From Bradyrhizobium liaoningense (lineage in GTDB: Bacteria; Pseudomonadota; Alphaproteobacteria; Rhizobiales; Xanthobacteraceae): DNA of 64,000 nt. The notes below the pieces were generated by a model. That model did not search any database, had not been told where the DNA came from, and saw only the letters and a list, made by a program, of their open reading frames with translations. Made by a program: the position numbers and the translations under genes. The stretch lies in contig NZ_JAFCJM010000030.1 in the NCBI RefSeq assembly GCF_018130955.1, positions 1 through 64,000 of the forward strand. Reading direction: 5' to 3'. Positions 34,601-41,403 of the stretch are shown here, one piece after another (within the stretch, counting starts at the first letter, position 1; each line of letters starts with the position of its first letter).

Positions 34601-35106
34601 GAAGGGCCGATCGACGGCCCGTTGAGCAGATAACCGGCGAGATCGTCATCCGGCCCCGGGACGAAATCGATCACGGCGATGCCCAACGCTTTGGCGGCTT
34701 CGCGGCTCGCGGAATTGATGTCGGCGCGGGTGACGAGCGCCTTCAGCTTCAAGTCGCTGAAATAGCGCTGCAGCTCGTCGGCCGTGAGATCCGGGTTGAT
34801 GGGGACGCAGGCACCGGCGGCGGCGACCGCGATCAGGGCCAACGCGGTATCGGCCCCGCGCGGCAAAGCCACCGCGACCCGGTCGGCGGCGGCAATGCCG
34901 AGCCCGCGCAGGGTCCGGACCGCCGCCATCGTGCGGTCGGACAATGCGGCATAGGCGAGCGGCGGCCGGCCGGGCGCCAGGATTGCGGGCGCGCGTGGCG
35001 TCGTGCGGGCGTGAAATTCCAGCATTTCCCCGATGCACGCAAAAGTGGCCGTCCCGGCAGTTTGACCGGCCGATCCCTGCGGCGATGGGCTTGCTGTGTC
35101 AGACAA
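28651..35106 (-). CDS. Nonribosomal peptide synthetase, A-T-C-A-T-C
   Basis: 2151 residues from a TTG start (MSDTASPSPQ) preceded by AAAAAGG; upstream sequence in this frame is not coding-like. A1 (~20-525): TSGTAARPK, VLPLFHAHGL, YGMTEAASQ, RTGDLGYLDEDGYLFIVGRIKD and KGASGKVKR, close to acyl- or oxalyl-CoA-ligase-type enzymes. T1: LGADSLAA, Ser570. C1: HHIVTDG, His759-Gly765. A2 (~1090-1590): YTSGSSGMPKG, YRTGDLARR, NAHGKIDR. T2: LGGHSLLA, Ser1639. C2: HHAVADG, His1840-Gly1846. There is no thioesterase, reductase or epimerase. By assembly-line logic an acyl unit is joined to a second unit, and the terminal C domain releases it onto a free nucleophile. The product is unknown. Confidence 0.93.
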   Translation of the reverse strand: MSDTASPSPQGSAGQTAGTATFACIGEMLEFHARTTPRAPAILAPGRPPLAYAALSDRTMAAVRTLRGLGIAAADRVAVALPRGADTALALIAVAAAGACVPINPDLTADELQRYFSDLKLKALVTRADINSASREAAKALGIAVIDFVPGPDDDLAGYLLNGPSIGPSVSGGAARAEDDAFILLTSGTAARPKMVPLTQAAVCRSAHNAGHVLSLGPRDRLLNVLPLFHAHGLISGLLTALAAGSSVICTGGFDAISFFEWMKALQPSWYTAVPTIHRALLTAAEQDPQRAERSPFRIIRSASSSLAPAILEGLEAMFGVPVIETYGMTEAASQIAANPVARRKVGSVGRAAGPAIAIMDANGTMLPSGQHGEITLRGPTMTRGYYNDEETTRASFRGDWFRTGDLGYLDEDGYLFIVGRIKDVINRGGQKISPLEVEEVLLAHPDVLEAGVFAVPHKKLGENVAAVVVLRPEAKATSEALRQFARKRLAAYKVPSLVRAVAALPKGASGKVKRNALAELIAASPAHEDEDEPLPRSALESQLAELWAQLLELPQVGIDQDVFALGADSLAATQMRSRLRERFNVDFSFEDIFDCPTVAALAARVEMAAHRGDAAAPEWRRADATEAPLSFQQQRMYVLSRLDKTRYNYNVVEVALLSGQLDVEALRASVSAVCARHDVLRSTFTERHGEPVQRLRRMTPRFERIKLRPAPADKGPAIVRREAQKLAQHRFDLEREPPLKVTLLAFDSNNHALVVNIHHIVTDGWSQKLFWEELAAHYAAARGTGAAALPAQNFHYRDFALWQQRWAETPAAKEQLDYWRRQLSGVTTLPLHTDRPRPKAWSGQGARHYLDFTKAMSAVIRKLSQDQGVTPFMTLLTAFQCLLFRHTGHEDVATGSLIANRNQIETERLIGLFANTLILRNDFSGDPSFGEMLRRVRQVTLDAYRNQDLPIEEVLRALQVGRSRDGNPLFQVMFILQNASIEAAHFLGLSTRRLEIDPLVARFDITLELVEADGRFSGFFEYATDLFDAATMARMAAQFKTLIKAAIADPGQPISRLPLLSPGEQRQLRSEGSGAIADFTRRGNFAERFARQARQTPDAVAMSGAGVAVTYRELARRSQSIARWLAQEGVGAEDVVALLADRGPGLLAAMIAVQQVGAAFVSLDPDQPPGRLATILGSSCARVLLASRARTTLLDELLAPLATRIEVATLDELIEAKAGKPAKPARRASSSLAYVIYTSGSSGMPKGVMIEQRGLSNHLASLISELGLSAKDVIAQSAPQSFVISVWQFLAGPMVGARIHVCANETVQDPLLLAAEIEREGITVLEIVPSLLRVVLERMNEAPIRRAFARLRLLISTGEPLSVDLCRAWFRHCPRVPLINAYGASECSDDVSLHRLTSAPDAATTVPVGAPLPNTQLHVLDAHLQAQPVGVVGELCIGGAGVGRGYINDPAQTRQRFLPDPFARQAGARLYRTGDLARRRADGTIECLGRIDHQVKVRGYRIEIKEIEHALADHPDVRAGIVEPRRDGNGDVKLIAHIVAKAGSRISASALRDALKARLPGHAIPSAFLFRDDVPLNAHGKIDRAALLAPTQMEAEAAEAAVPARRFTEKVLSDIWIDLLKVDRLGVTENFFDLGGHSLLAGQAMARVARALGVSLPIKTIFEAPTVEQLARRVDEALATQTQKPLAEIPRLAQSGPPPLSIAQAEMVTLERDLPGLPLFNLPFTLRLQGPLDVAALRRALDDVVARHDCLRTAFDFSGDRPTLRTSAPKKIGELLIVEPIGGGRRTTDKRLKALQLKKIKLLAEQDAWEPIDTSRAPLLRARLLRMQADDHVLLLTIHHAVADGWSLGILFDEISRRYAALVGRPVEPLQKVPLSFADVARWERWWCGTEAAKRQTAEWTDALRGATPVFAPKTDGETIPAGLAAGYHPLRLTGELIAGLGAFAGSRNGTLFMGLMTGLKALLALRTGRHDICIATAMANRTLPDTDRVIGPFENTVIVRTRIEPELSFAQAFARVRESVLEAHARQELPFELLAERLEEAGIDPAALTQVYFTLQNPLRRPIDLPDIAVRSFGNVAREGQPVLPVDETWLSLMLKERPTGITGSCNYKRDLLGSGTIGAWMDDFFALLASGAAQPDIPLALLLKRKAA

Positions 35107-35182
35107 TGCCGTGCCTTTTTGATTTGGTTGAGGTATTCTTCCAAAATTGTATTGAACGCGTCCAGTCCGAGGTGAACACTTG

Positions 35183-35207
35183 GCCCTCAAAATCTGTGGT
35201 TGAGGGC
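35183..35207. promoter_or_regulatory. Dyad between the divergent NRPS and cyclase genes
   Basis: GCCCTCAA (35183-35190) and TTGAGGGC (35200-35207) form a perfect 8-9-8 inverted repeat in the 139-base divergent region, 77 bases from the NRPS start and 38 from the cyclase start. A more AT-rich stretch (35110-35155) lies on the NRPS side. Position and symmetry suggest an operator, though no regulator is adjacent. Confidence 0.45.
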
Positions 35208-35245
35208 TTACCCCCTTCGACGGAGTGCAGTCGGGCGGAATCACC

Positions 35246-38200
35246 ATGCTGGATAATGAGCCGAGGGCGAAGACCGAAGGCAGCCTGAAGGATTGGCTCG
35301 AAAGCATCGGTCTTGGCCAATATGCCGAACTTTTCGCCGAGCACCGCGTCGATCTCGACGTCATTCCCGACCTGACCGACGCCGATCTGGTCGAGCTCGG
35401 CCTGCCGCTCGGCGATCGCAAACGCCTGCAGCGCGGCATCGCGACGCTGTTTCAGGCCCCCGCGGCGGAGCTCCCGGTTGCCCCGGTGCACGCCCAGCCG
35501 CGGCCTGAGGTCGGCGCCGAACGGCGGCAGCTCACCACCATGTTCTGCGACATGGTCGATTCCACCGGGCTCTCCGCCCAGTTCGATCCCGAAGACGTGC
35601 GCGACATGATCGCGAGCTTTCGCGAAACCTGCGTCCGGGTGGTCAAGCACTATGAGGGTTTTGCCGCCCGCTATGTCGGCGATGGCATTTTGGTCTATTT
35701 CGGCTATCCGACCGCGCATGAGGACGACGCCGAGCGCGCGGTGCGCGCCGGCCTCGAGATCGTGCGGGTGCTGTCGAGCGCCCGCGCCATCGAGCCGCGC
35801 GGCGCGATCAGCCATGCGCCGGCGGTGCGCATCGGGATTGCGACCGGCCTCGTCGTGGTCGGAGACCTCGTCGGTCCCGGGACCGAGGAGCGCGATTCCG
35901 CAGTCGGAGAGACCGTGAACCTCGCGGCGCGGCTGCAGGGCCTCGCACCGCCGAACGGCGTCGTCATCTCTTCGTCGACGCAGGCGCTGTTGAAGGGGAA
36001 GTTCGATTACCGCAATCTCGGCGCCCATCCGCTGAAAGGGATTGCCGAGAAGGCACAGGCCTGGCACGTGGTGCGAGCGACGCGGGTCGAGACCCGCTTT
36101 GCCGCGGCCATGGGCTCGAAGCTGACGCCGCACGTCAATCGCGAGGAGGAGATCGCGCTCCTGACGGCGCGCTGGCAGCAGGCCAAGGACGGCGACGGCC
36201 AGGTCGTCGTGCTGTTCGGCGAGCCCGGCATCGGGAAGTCGCGCATCATCCAGGAGATTTTTGAGCGGCTCGGCGGCGATCGTCACGGGCACGTCTCGTT
36301 CCAATGCTCGCCCTACTACACCTCGACCGCGTTCTATCCCTTCATCGAACAGTTGAAATTCTCGCTCGGGCTCGATCGCGAGGACGCGTCCGCGCTGTCG
36401 CTGTCGAGCCTGGAAGCGGCGGTCGCGCAGGCCAATGTCGAGGTCGAGCAGGTGACGCCGCTGTTCGCAGCGCTCTTGTCGCTCCCGAGCGGCGACCGCT
36501 ACCAGCCGCTCGAACTGTCGCCGCAGCAGCAGAAGGACGCGACCGTCTCCGCTCTGGTCAATCACCTTGTCGGGCTTGCGAATGACCAGCCGCTGGTCGC
36601 CGTCTTCGAGGATCTGCACTGGATCGACCCGACCTCGCGGGAGGTCATCGACCTCCTCGTCGACAAAGTCCAGAACAAGCCGATCCTAGTCATCATCACG
36701 GCGCGCTCGGAATTCCAGCCGAGCTGGAACGCGCATTCGCACATCACGACACTGATGCTGAACCGCCTCAGCCGGCAGCTCCGTGCCACCCTCGTTGAAC
36801 GCGTCGCCGGCAGCCGCGAATTGCCCAAGGAGGTCGTCGAGGAGATCATCGTCAAGACCGACGGCGTGCCGCTGTTCGTGGAGGAACTGACCAAGACCGT
36901 GCTCGAATCCAACCTGTTGACCGAACGGCACGGCCGCTACGTGCTGTCGGGCCCGTGGCGGCAGCTCGCGATCCCCGCCACGCTGACGGATTCGCTGATG
37001 GCGCGCCTCGACCGCATGGGTCCGTTCAAGAAGATCGCGCAGATCGGCGCCACCATCGGCCGCGAGTTCTCCTACGAGACGCTGCAGACCGTCGCCGACG
37101 CGCCGGCAGACCAGATCGAGGCTGCGCTCAATCATCTGGAGGAGGCGGGCCTCATCATCCGCCGCGGCCATCCGCCCGACGCGCTCTATTCCTTCAAGCA
37201 CGTGATGATCCAGAATGCCGCGCATGCGAGCCTGTTGCACAGCGAGCGGCGCAAGCTGCATTCGCGGATCGCGCAGGTGCTGGCGCAGATGTATCCGGAG
37301 AAGACCGAGCGCGAGCCCGAGCTGCTCGCCCATCATCTGACCGAGTCCGGCCAGAGCGAACCGGCCGCGAGCTTCTGGCTCAAGGCCGGCAAGCATGCCG
37401 CCCGCGCCGGTGCCAATCTGGAGGCGATCGGTCATCTCAGGCGCGGGCTCGGCGTGGTCCAGGCCAATGCCCGCATGCAGGGCGCCGACGAGATGGAGCT
37501 CGAGCTGCGCGTCGCGCTCGGCAATTCGCTGATCGCCGCCAAGGGCTACGCGGTCCAGGAGGTCGAGGAGAACTACATCCGTGCGCTCGAGCTCGGCCAC
37601 CAGCTCGACGACGAGGAGAAGACTTTTGCGGCGACGCGCGGCCTCTGGGTCTGCCATTTCATCCGCGCCGATCTCACCCGCGCGCATGATCTCAGCGTCG
37701 AGCTGTTGAAGTTCGCCAAGCGCGAGCGGTCGAACGAGCGGGCGCTGCCGGCGCAGCAGACCGGCTATCTGATCGAGGCGCACCGCGCGATCGCGATGAC
37801 CATGCTCTATCGCGGCCGCTTTGCGGCCTCGCAGCACCATCTGCATCGCTGCATCAATCTCTACAGCCCCGACCTGCACAGCGATCTGATGGAGCGCCAC
37901 GGCACCGATCCCGGCGTCGTGTCGCTGTCCTATCTCGGCTATCTCCTGTGGTTCCTCGGCCGTCCGGATGCCGCGCGCCAGCACAGCGAGCAGGCCATCG
38001 CCAATGCGGAGAAGATCCGCCATCCCTTCACGCTCGCCTTCGCGCTCGTGTTCGGCGCCTATCTCTGCCAGCACTTACGCGACGTCGAAGGCACCCGGGA
38101 CCATGCCAACCGCGCCATGATCATCGCCTCCGAGCACAACTTCCTGCACTGGAAGCAGCAGGCGGCGATTCTGCGCGGCTGGGCGCTGACGCAGCTCGGC

Positions 38201-38707
38201 GAGATCGACGAGGGGCTGAGCCAGATGCGGCTCGGGCTCGACGAATACGAGGCGATGGATTCCTGGCTCGCCGGCTGCTGGTTCAAGTGCCTGCTGGCGG
38301 AAGCCTATGCCAAGGCGGGCCTGCGCGATGCCGCCTTGCGCGCACTCGACGGCGCGCTTGCGGTCGCGAGGCGTACGGGCGATCACTCTTATCTCGCCGA
38401 AGTCTATCGCTTGCAGGGCGAGATCACGCTCGCCGAGGGCGGCACGGCCTCGCTGCGCGACGCCGAGGATTTGTTCGAGCTCTCGCTCGACATCGCCCGC
38501 AAGCAGAGCGCGCTGAGCTGGGAGCTCCGGACCGCGATCAGCCTGGCGCGGCTGTGGCGCGATGGCGGCAAACGCGAGCAGGCGGCGGGCCTGCTGGTGC
38601 CGGTCGTGGCCCAATTCAGCGAAGGTTTCCTCACGCCGGACCTGAAGCAGGCCGCGCAGTTGCTGCGCGACGTCGAGGCCGGCCAGCACGTCGATCCCGT
38701 GAAATGA
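35246..38707 (+). CDS. SAM domain - class III adenylate cyclase - AAA ATPase - TPR signalling protein
   Basis: 1153 residues from MLDNEPRAKTEGSLKDWL; a GTG seven codons upstream is an alternative. The SAM domain (~12-70: LKDWLESIGLGQYAELFAEHRVDLDVI) is followed by a class III cyclase domain (~95-270) with metal Asp in MFCDMVDSTGLS (Asp102) and YVGDGILVYFG. The ATPase has Walker A GEPGIGKS (~325) and Walker B VAVFEDLHWID (~452). TPR-like helical repeats fill the C-terminal ~400 residues. A large cytosolic cyclase/STAND-like sensor. Its stop overlaps the methyltransferase start. Confidence 0.9.
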   Translation: MLDNEPRAKTEGSLKDWLESIGLGQYAELFAEHRVDLDVIPDLTDADLVELGLPLGDRKRLQRGIATLFQAPAAELPVAPVHAQPRPEVGAERRQLTTMFCDMVDSTGLSAQFDPEDVRDMIASFRETCVRVVKHYEGFAARYVGDGILVYFGYPTAHEDDAERAVRAGLEIVRVLSSARAIEPRGAISHAPAVRIGIATGLVVVGDLVGPGTEERDSAVGETVNLAARLQGLAPPNGVVISSSTQALLKGKFDYRNLGAHPLKGIAEKAQAWHVVRATRVETRFAAAMGSKLTPHVNREEEIALLTARWQQAKDGDGQVVVLFGEPGIGKSRIIQEIFERLGGDRHGHVSFQCSPYYTSTAFYPFIEQLKFSLGLDREDASALSLSSLEAAVAQANVEVEQVTPLFAALLSLPSGDRYQPLELSPQQQKDATVSALVNHLVGLANDQPLVAVFEDLHWIDPTSREVIDLLVDKVQNKPILVIITARSEFQPSWNAHSHITTLMLNRLSRQLRATLVERVAGSRELPKEVVEEIIVKTDGVPLFVEELTKTVLESNLLTERHGRYVLSGPWRQLAIPATLTDSLMARLDRMGPFKKIAQIGATIGREFSYETLQTVADAPADQIEAALNHLEEAGLIIRRGHPPDALYSFKHVMIQNAAHASLLHSERRKLHSRIAQVLAQMYPEKTEREPELLAHHLTESGQSEPAASFWLKAGKHAARAGANLEAIGHLRRGLGVVQANARMQGADEMELELRVALGNSLIAAKGYAVQEVEENYIRALELGHQLDDEEKTFAATRGLWVCHFIRADLTRAHDLSVELLKFAKRERSNERALPAQQTGYLIEAHRAIAMTMLYRGRFAASQHHLHRCINLYSPDLHSDLMERHGTDPGVVSLSYLGYLLWFLGRPDAARQHSEQAIANAEKIRHPFTLAFALVFGAYLCQHLRDVEGTRDHANRAMIIASEHNFLHWKQQAAILRGWALTQLGEIDEGLSQMRLGLDEYEAMDSWLAGCWFKCLLAEAYAKAGLRDAALRALDGALAVARRTGDHSYLAEVYRLQGEITLAEGGTASLRDAEDLFELSLDIARKQSALSWELRTAISLARLWRDGGKREQAAGLLVPVVAQFSEGFLTPDLKQAAQLLRDVEAGQHVDPVK

Positions 38708-39495
38708 GCGAACTGGCCGTCGCGCGTCAGCGCTATGCCGAGCTGATCGGCAAGCGCGAGCGGATTTCTTCGTCGCGTCTGCTCGCAGCGCTGGCGGCGG
38801 TCCCGCGGGAAATCTTTCTCGCCAAGGGCCCGTGGCGGATCAAGCGCGAGACGGCCCGGAACTATCGTCTCACGCCGGACGCCGACCCGATCCATCTCTA
38901 TGACGACGTGCTGGTGGCGATCGACGCGCGCCGCAAGCTCGACACTGGATTGCCGAGCCTGTGGGCGCATTTCATCGACGTCCTCGACATCGGTGTGAAG
39001 CAGCGCGTGGTGCAGGTCGGCTGCGGGCTCGGTTATTTCTCCGCCGTGCTGTCAGAAATGGTCGGGCCGAAGGGCAAGGTCATCGCGATCGAATGCGACG
39101 ACAAGCTCGCAAAGCGCGCGACCGCCAATCTTCAGGCCTATGGCAATGTCGAGGTCATCAACGGCGACGGCGTCGGCGACATCGGCGGACCCGCCGACGC
39201 GATCATCGTCCATGCCGGCTTCTCGCATCCGCATCCGCTCTGGCTCGACGCGCTGCGCCCGAAGGGACGCCTCCTGGTGCCGCTGACGCAGCGCGACCGC
39301 GAAGGCACCGTGATGAAGATCGTGCGCCGGGGCAAAGGTTTCGAGGCCGACGCCGTCAGGCAGATCCGGATATTTCCCGGCCAGGGCCGCGGCGCAACCG
39401 CGCTCGACGACCGAGTCGCGGATTGGTGGGAGCGCGCCTCCGCGCTCGCGCCGCTGCGCTTCCGCAGGCTCGAGCAGGGGCTGCCGTCGGATTGA
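38704..39495 (+). CDS. Protein-L-isoaspartate O-methyltransferase-like protein
   Basis: 263 residues from MSELAVARQRYAELIGKR, with an ATGA overlap to the cyclase gene and hence translational coupling. The SAM-binding motif I is VVQVGCGLGYFSAVLSEMVGPKGKVIAIECD (~100-130), followed by NLQAYGNVEVINGDG and the PIMT-type PADAIIVHAGFSHPHPLWLDALRPKGRLLVPL. It is longer than PIMT (~215), with an N-terminal region resembling the family's VPREIFL segment. Isoaspartate repair is possible but another protein-methylating role with the cyclase cannot be excluded. Confidence 0.82.
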   Translation: MSELAVARQRYAELIGKRERISSSRLLAALAAVPREIFLAKGPWRIKRETARNYRLTPDADPIHLYDDVLVAIDARRKLDTGLPSLWAHFIDVLDIGVKQRVVQVGCGLGYFSAVLSEMVGPKGKVIAIECDDKLAKRATANLQAYGNVEVINGDGVGDIGGPADAIIVHAGFSHPHPLWLDALRPKGRLLVPLTQRDREGTVMKIVRRGKGFEADAVRQIRIFPGQGRGATALDDRVADWWERASALAPLRFRRLEQGLPSD

Positions 39496-39662
39496 AGAAG
39501 CGGCGCTTTCGCGGGGAATGACCGCGTTGTCTGGGGCGCGGGCATCCATCTCATAATGTGAAGTGAGTTCCTTCATTGTGAGATTCTGATTGCGTGCCGA
39601 AACCATTGCCACTAAGAGTCTTGGACAGTTGACCAAGAACGCTCTGAGGATGGGATCGCTGC

Positions 39663-40505
39663 ATGTCGCGTGCAAATGGATTCGGCCTGGCCGGCATCAT
39701 CGGAATGCCCGTCGCTCATTCGCGCTCGCCGACGATTCATAATTTCTGGCTGAACGCACACGGCATCCGCGGCGTCTACGTTCCGCTCGCGGTTGCACCG
39801 GAGCGCTTGAAGGAGGCGTTGCCCGGTCTCGCCGCGCTCGGCTTTCGCGGCTGCAACGTCACCATGCCGCACAAGCAGATGGCGATGTCGCTCCTCCATC
39901 GCGTCAACGACACTGCGCGCCGCATCGGTGCGGTCAACACCATCGTGGTCGAGGAGGACGGCACGCTGTCCGGCTTCAACAATGACGGCAATGGATTCGT
40001 CCAGAGCCTGCGCGACGCGAAAGCGGATTGGCGCGCGGACGAGGGGCCGATCCTGCTGTTAGGGGCCGGCGGCGCCTCGCGTGCGGTGGTCGTGGCGCTT
40101 CTGGAAAACGGCGCCTCGCGGATCATGATCGCCAACCGCACGGCCGAGAAGGCCGAGGCGCTAGCCAAGGAATTCGGTGCCGCCGTCAGCACCGTCGACT
40201 GGGCAGATCGCGCGGCGGCGCTTTCTGACAAGGCGCTGGTGGTGAACTGCACGGACCGCGGCATGGTAGGCAAACCCGCGCTCGACATCGATCTGTCGCG
40301 GCTGAATTCGGCAACGCTGGTTGCGGATCTCATCTACACGCCGCTCGAAACGCCGTTCCTGGCCGAGGCGCGTGCGCGGGGATGCATGACCGTGAACGGG
40401 CTCGGCCTGCTGCTGAACCAGGCGCGGATCGCGTTCAAGGCCTGGTTTGGCGTTATGCCCGATGTGACGCCCGAGCTCATCACGGCGATCAAGGCGACGT
40501 TCTGA
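39663..40505 (+). CDS. aroE: Shikimate dehydrogenase family protein
   Basis: 280 residues. The N-terminal substrate domain has GMPVAHSRSPTIHNFWL (shikimate Ser pair) and NVTMPHKQ with the catalytic Lys (~77). FNNDGNGF (~107) holds the catalytic Asp. The NADP domain has LLGAGGASRAVVVALLENGASRIMIANRT (~127-155). The usual N-[AT]-T-S-x-G-M is replaced by NCTDRGMVG. It is followed by amidohydrolase and binding-protein genes, so it may serve uptake or catabolism of shikimate/quinate-type compounds rather than being the only biosynthetic AroE. Confidence 0.88.
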   Translation: MSRANGFGLAGIIGMPVAHSRSPTIHNFWLNAHGIRGVYVPLAVAPERLKEALPGLAALGFRGCNVTMPHKQMAMSLLHRVNDTARRIGAVNTIVVEEDGTLSGFNNDGNGFVQSLRDAKADWRADEGPILLLGAGGASRAVVVALLENGASRIMIANRTAEKAEALAKEFGAAVSTVDWADRAAALSDKALVVNCTDRGMVGKPALDIDLSRLNSATLVADLIYTPLETPFLAEARARGCMTVNGLGLLLNQARIAFKAWFGVMPDVTPELITAIKATF

Positions 40506-40530
40506 GGCCTCAGTCGGGGAGCTAGCGACC

Positions 40531-41379
40531 ATGACCCTGCCGGCGTGCCCAAAAATCGATTGCCATATCCACGCCATCGATCCTGTTCGCTTTCCCTATG
40601 CCGACGACACGCCCTATCGTCCGAGCGGACAGGAGATCGCGCCTGCCGCGCAGCTCCTGCGCGTGTTCGATGCCTTCGACGTCAGGCACGCGCTGATCGT
40701 TGCGACCAACACCAGCTATGGCAGCGACAGCCGCATCCTGCTCGACACGCTCGAGCAGGGAGGAGGCCGATTCAAGGGCGTCGCGGTCGTAGATAACGAC
40801 GTCGATATCAGGGAGCTGGAGCGGCTCAACGCGGCCGGTGTCATCGGCGTCGCCTACAACGTGCCATTCCACGGCGCCGACTATTATCGCCGCACTGCTG
40901 GCCTTCTCGACAAGCTCGAAAGCCTCGGCCTGTTCCTGCAGATCCAGGTCGAGAACGACCAGTTGCTCGCGCTGCTGCCGCTAATCGAGGCATCCCGCGT
41001 GCGCCTCGTGATCGATCATTGCGGCCGGCCGCAGGTCACGCAGGGCGTGGCGGGCAAGGCGTTTCAGACGTTGCTCGCACTCGGCCGAGAACGCGATGCC
41101 CATGTCAAGCTGTCCGGCTACTACAAGTTCTCGCAGCGGGCCTACCCCTACGAGGACGCCTGGCCTTTCATCGCAGCGCTGGTCGAGGCCTTCACGCTCG
41201 ATCGCTGCGTCTGGGGCTCGGATTATCCGTTCCTGCGCGCACCCGAACGGCTCGATTACGGGCCGCTGCTCACGGTGCTGAGCCGGCTGTTTCCGGATCC
41301 GGACGATCAGCACCGGCTCTTGTGGCGGACGCCGGCGCGACTGCTCGGCTTTTCGAGCGACGCCGATCAATCAAGATAA
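40531..41379 (+). CDS. Metal-dependent amidohydrolase (TIM-barrel dicarboxylic-acid hydrolase type)
   Basis: 282 residues, 25 bases after aroE. It opens with KIDCHIHAIDP (metal His pair, ~10), then VIDHCGRPQ with His (~157), HVKLSGYYKFS and WGSDYPFLRAPERLDYG with the metal/catalytic Asp (~230). This is the amidohydrolase_2 family, which includes 2-pyrone-4,6-dicarboxylate lactonase and related lactone hydrolases of aromatic breakdown. With the neighbouring genes it suggests a small aromatic or alicyclic acid pathway; the substrate is not determined. Confidence 0.85.
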   Translation: MTLPACPKIDCHIHAIDPVRFPYADDTPYRPSGQEIAPAAQLLRVFDAFDVRHALIVATNTSYGSDSRILLDTLEQGGGRFKGVAVVDNDVDIRELERLNAAGVIGVAYNVPFHGADYYRRTAGLLDKLESLGLFLQIQVENDQLLALLPLIEASRVRLVIDHCGRPQVTQGVAGKAFQTLLALGRERDAHVKLSGYYKFSQRAYPYEDAWPFIAALVEAFTLDRCVWGSDYPFLRAPERLDYGPLLTVLSRLFPDPDDQHRLLWRTPARLLGFSSDADQSR

Positions 41380-41403
41380 GAAATACCAGGGAGGGAGTAC
41401 GTC

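Noticed and set aside
35107..35439. Extension of the NRPS frame upstream of the TTG start
   Set aside because: The extra 111 codons are Ser/Arg-rich, lie over the 5' part of the divergent cyclase gene, and would place the first A domain unusually far in. The TTG with AAAAAGG upstream fits better.
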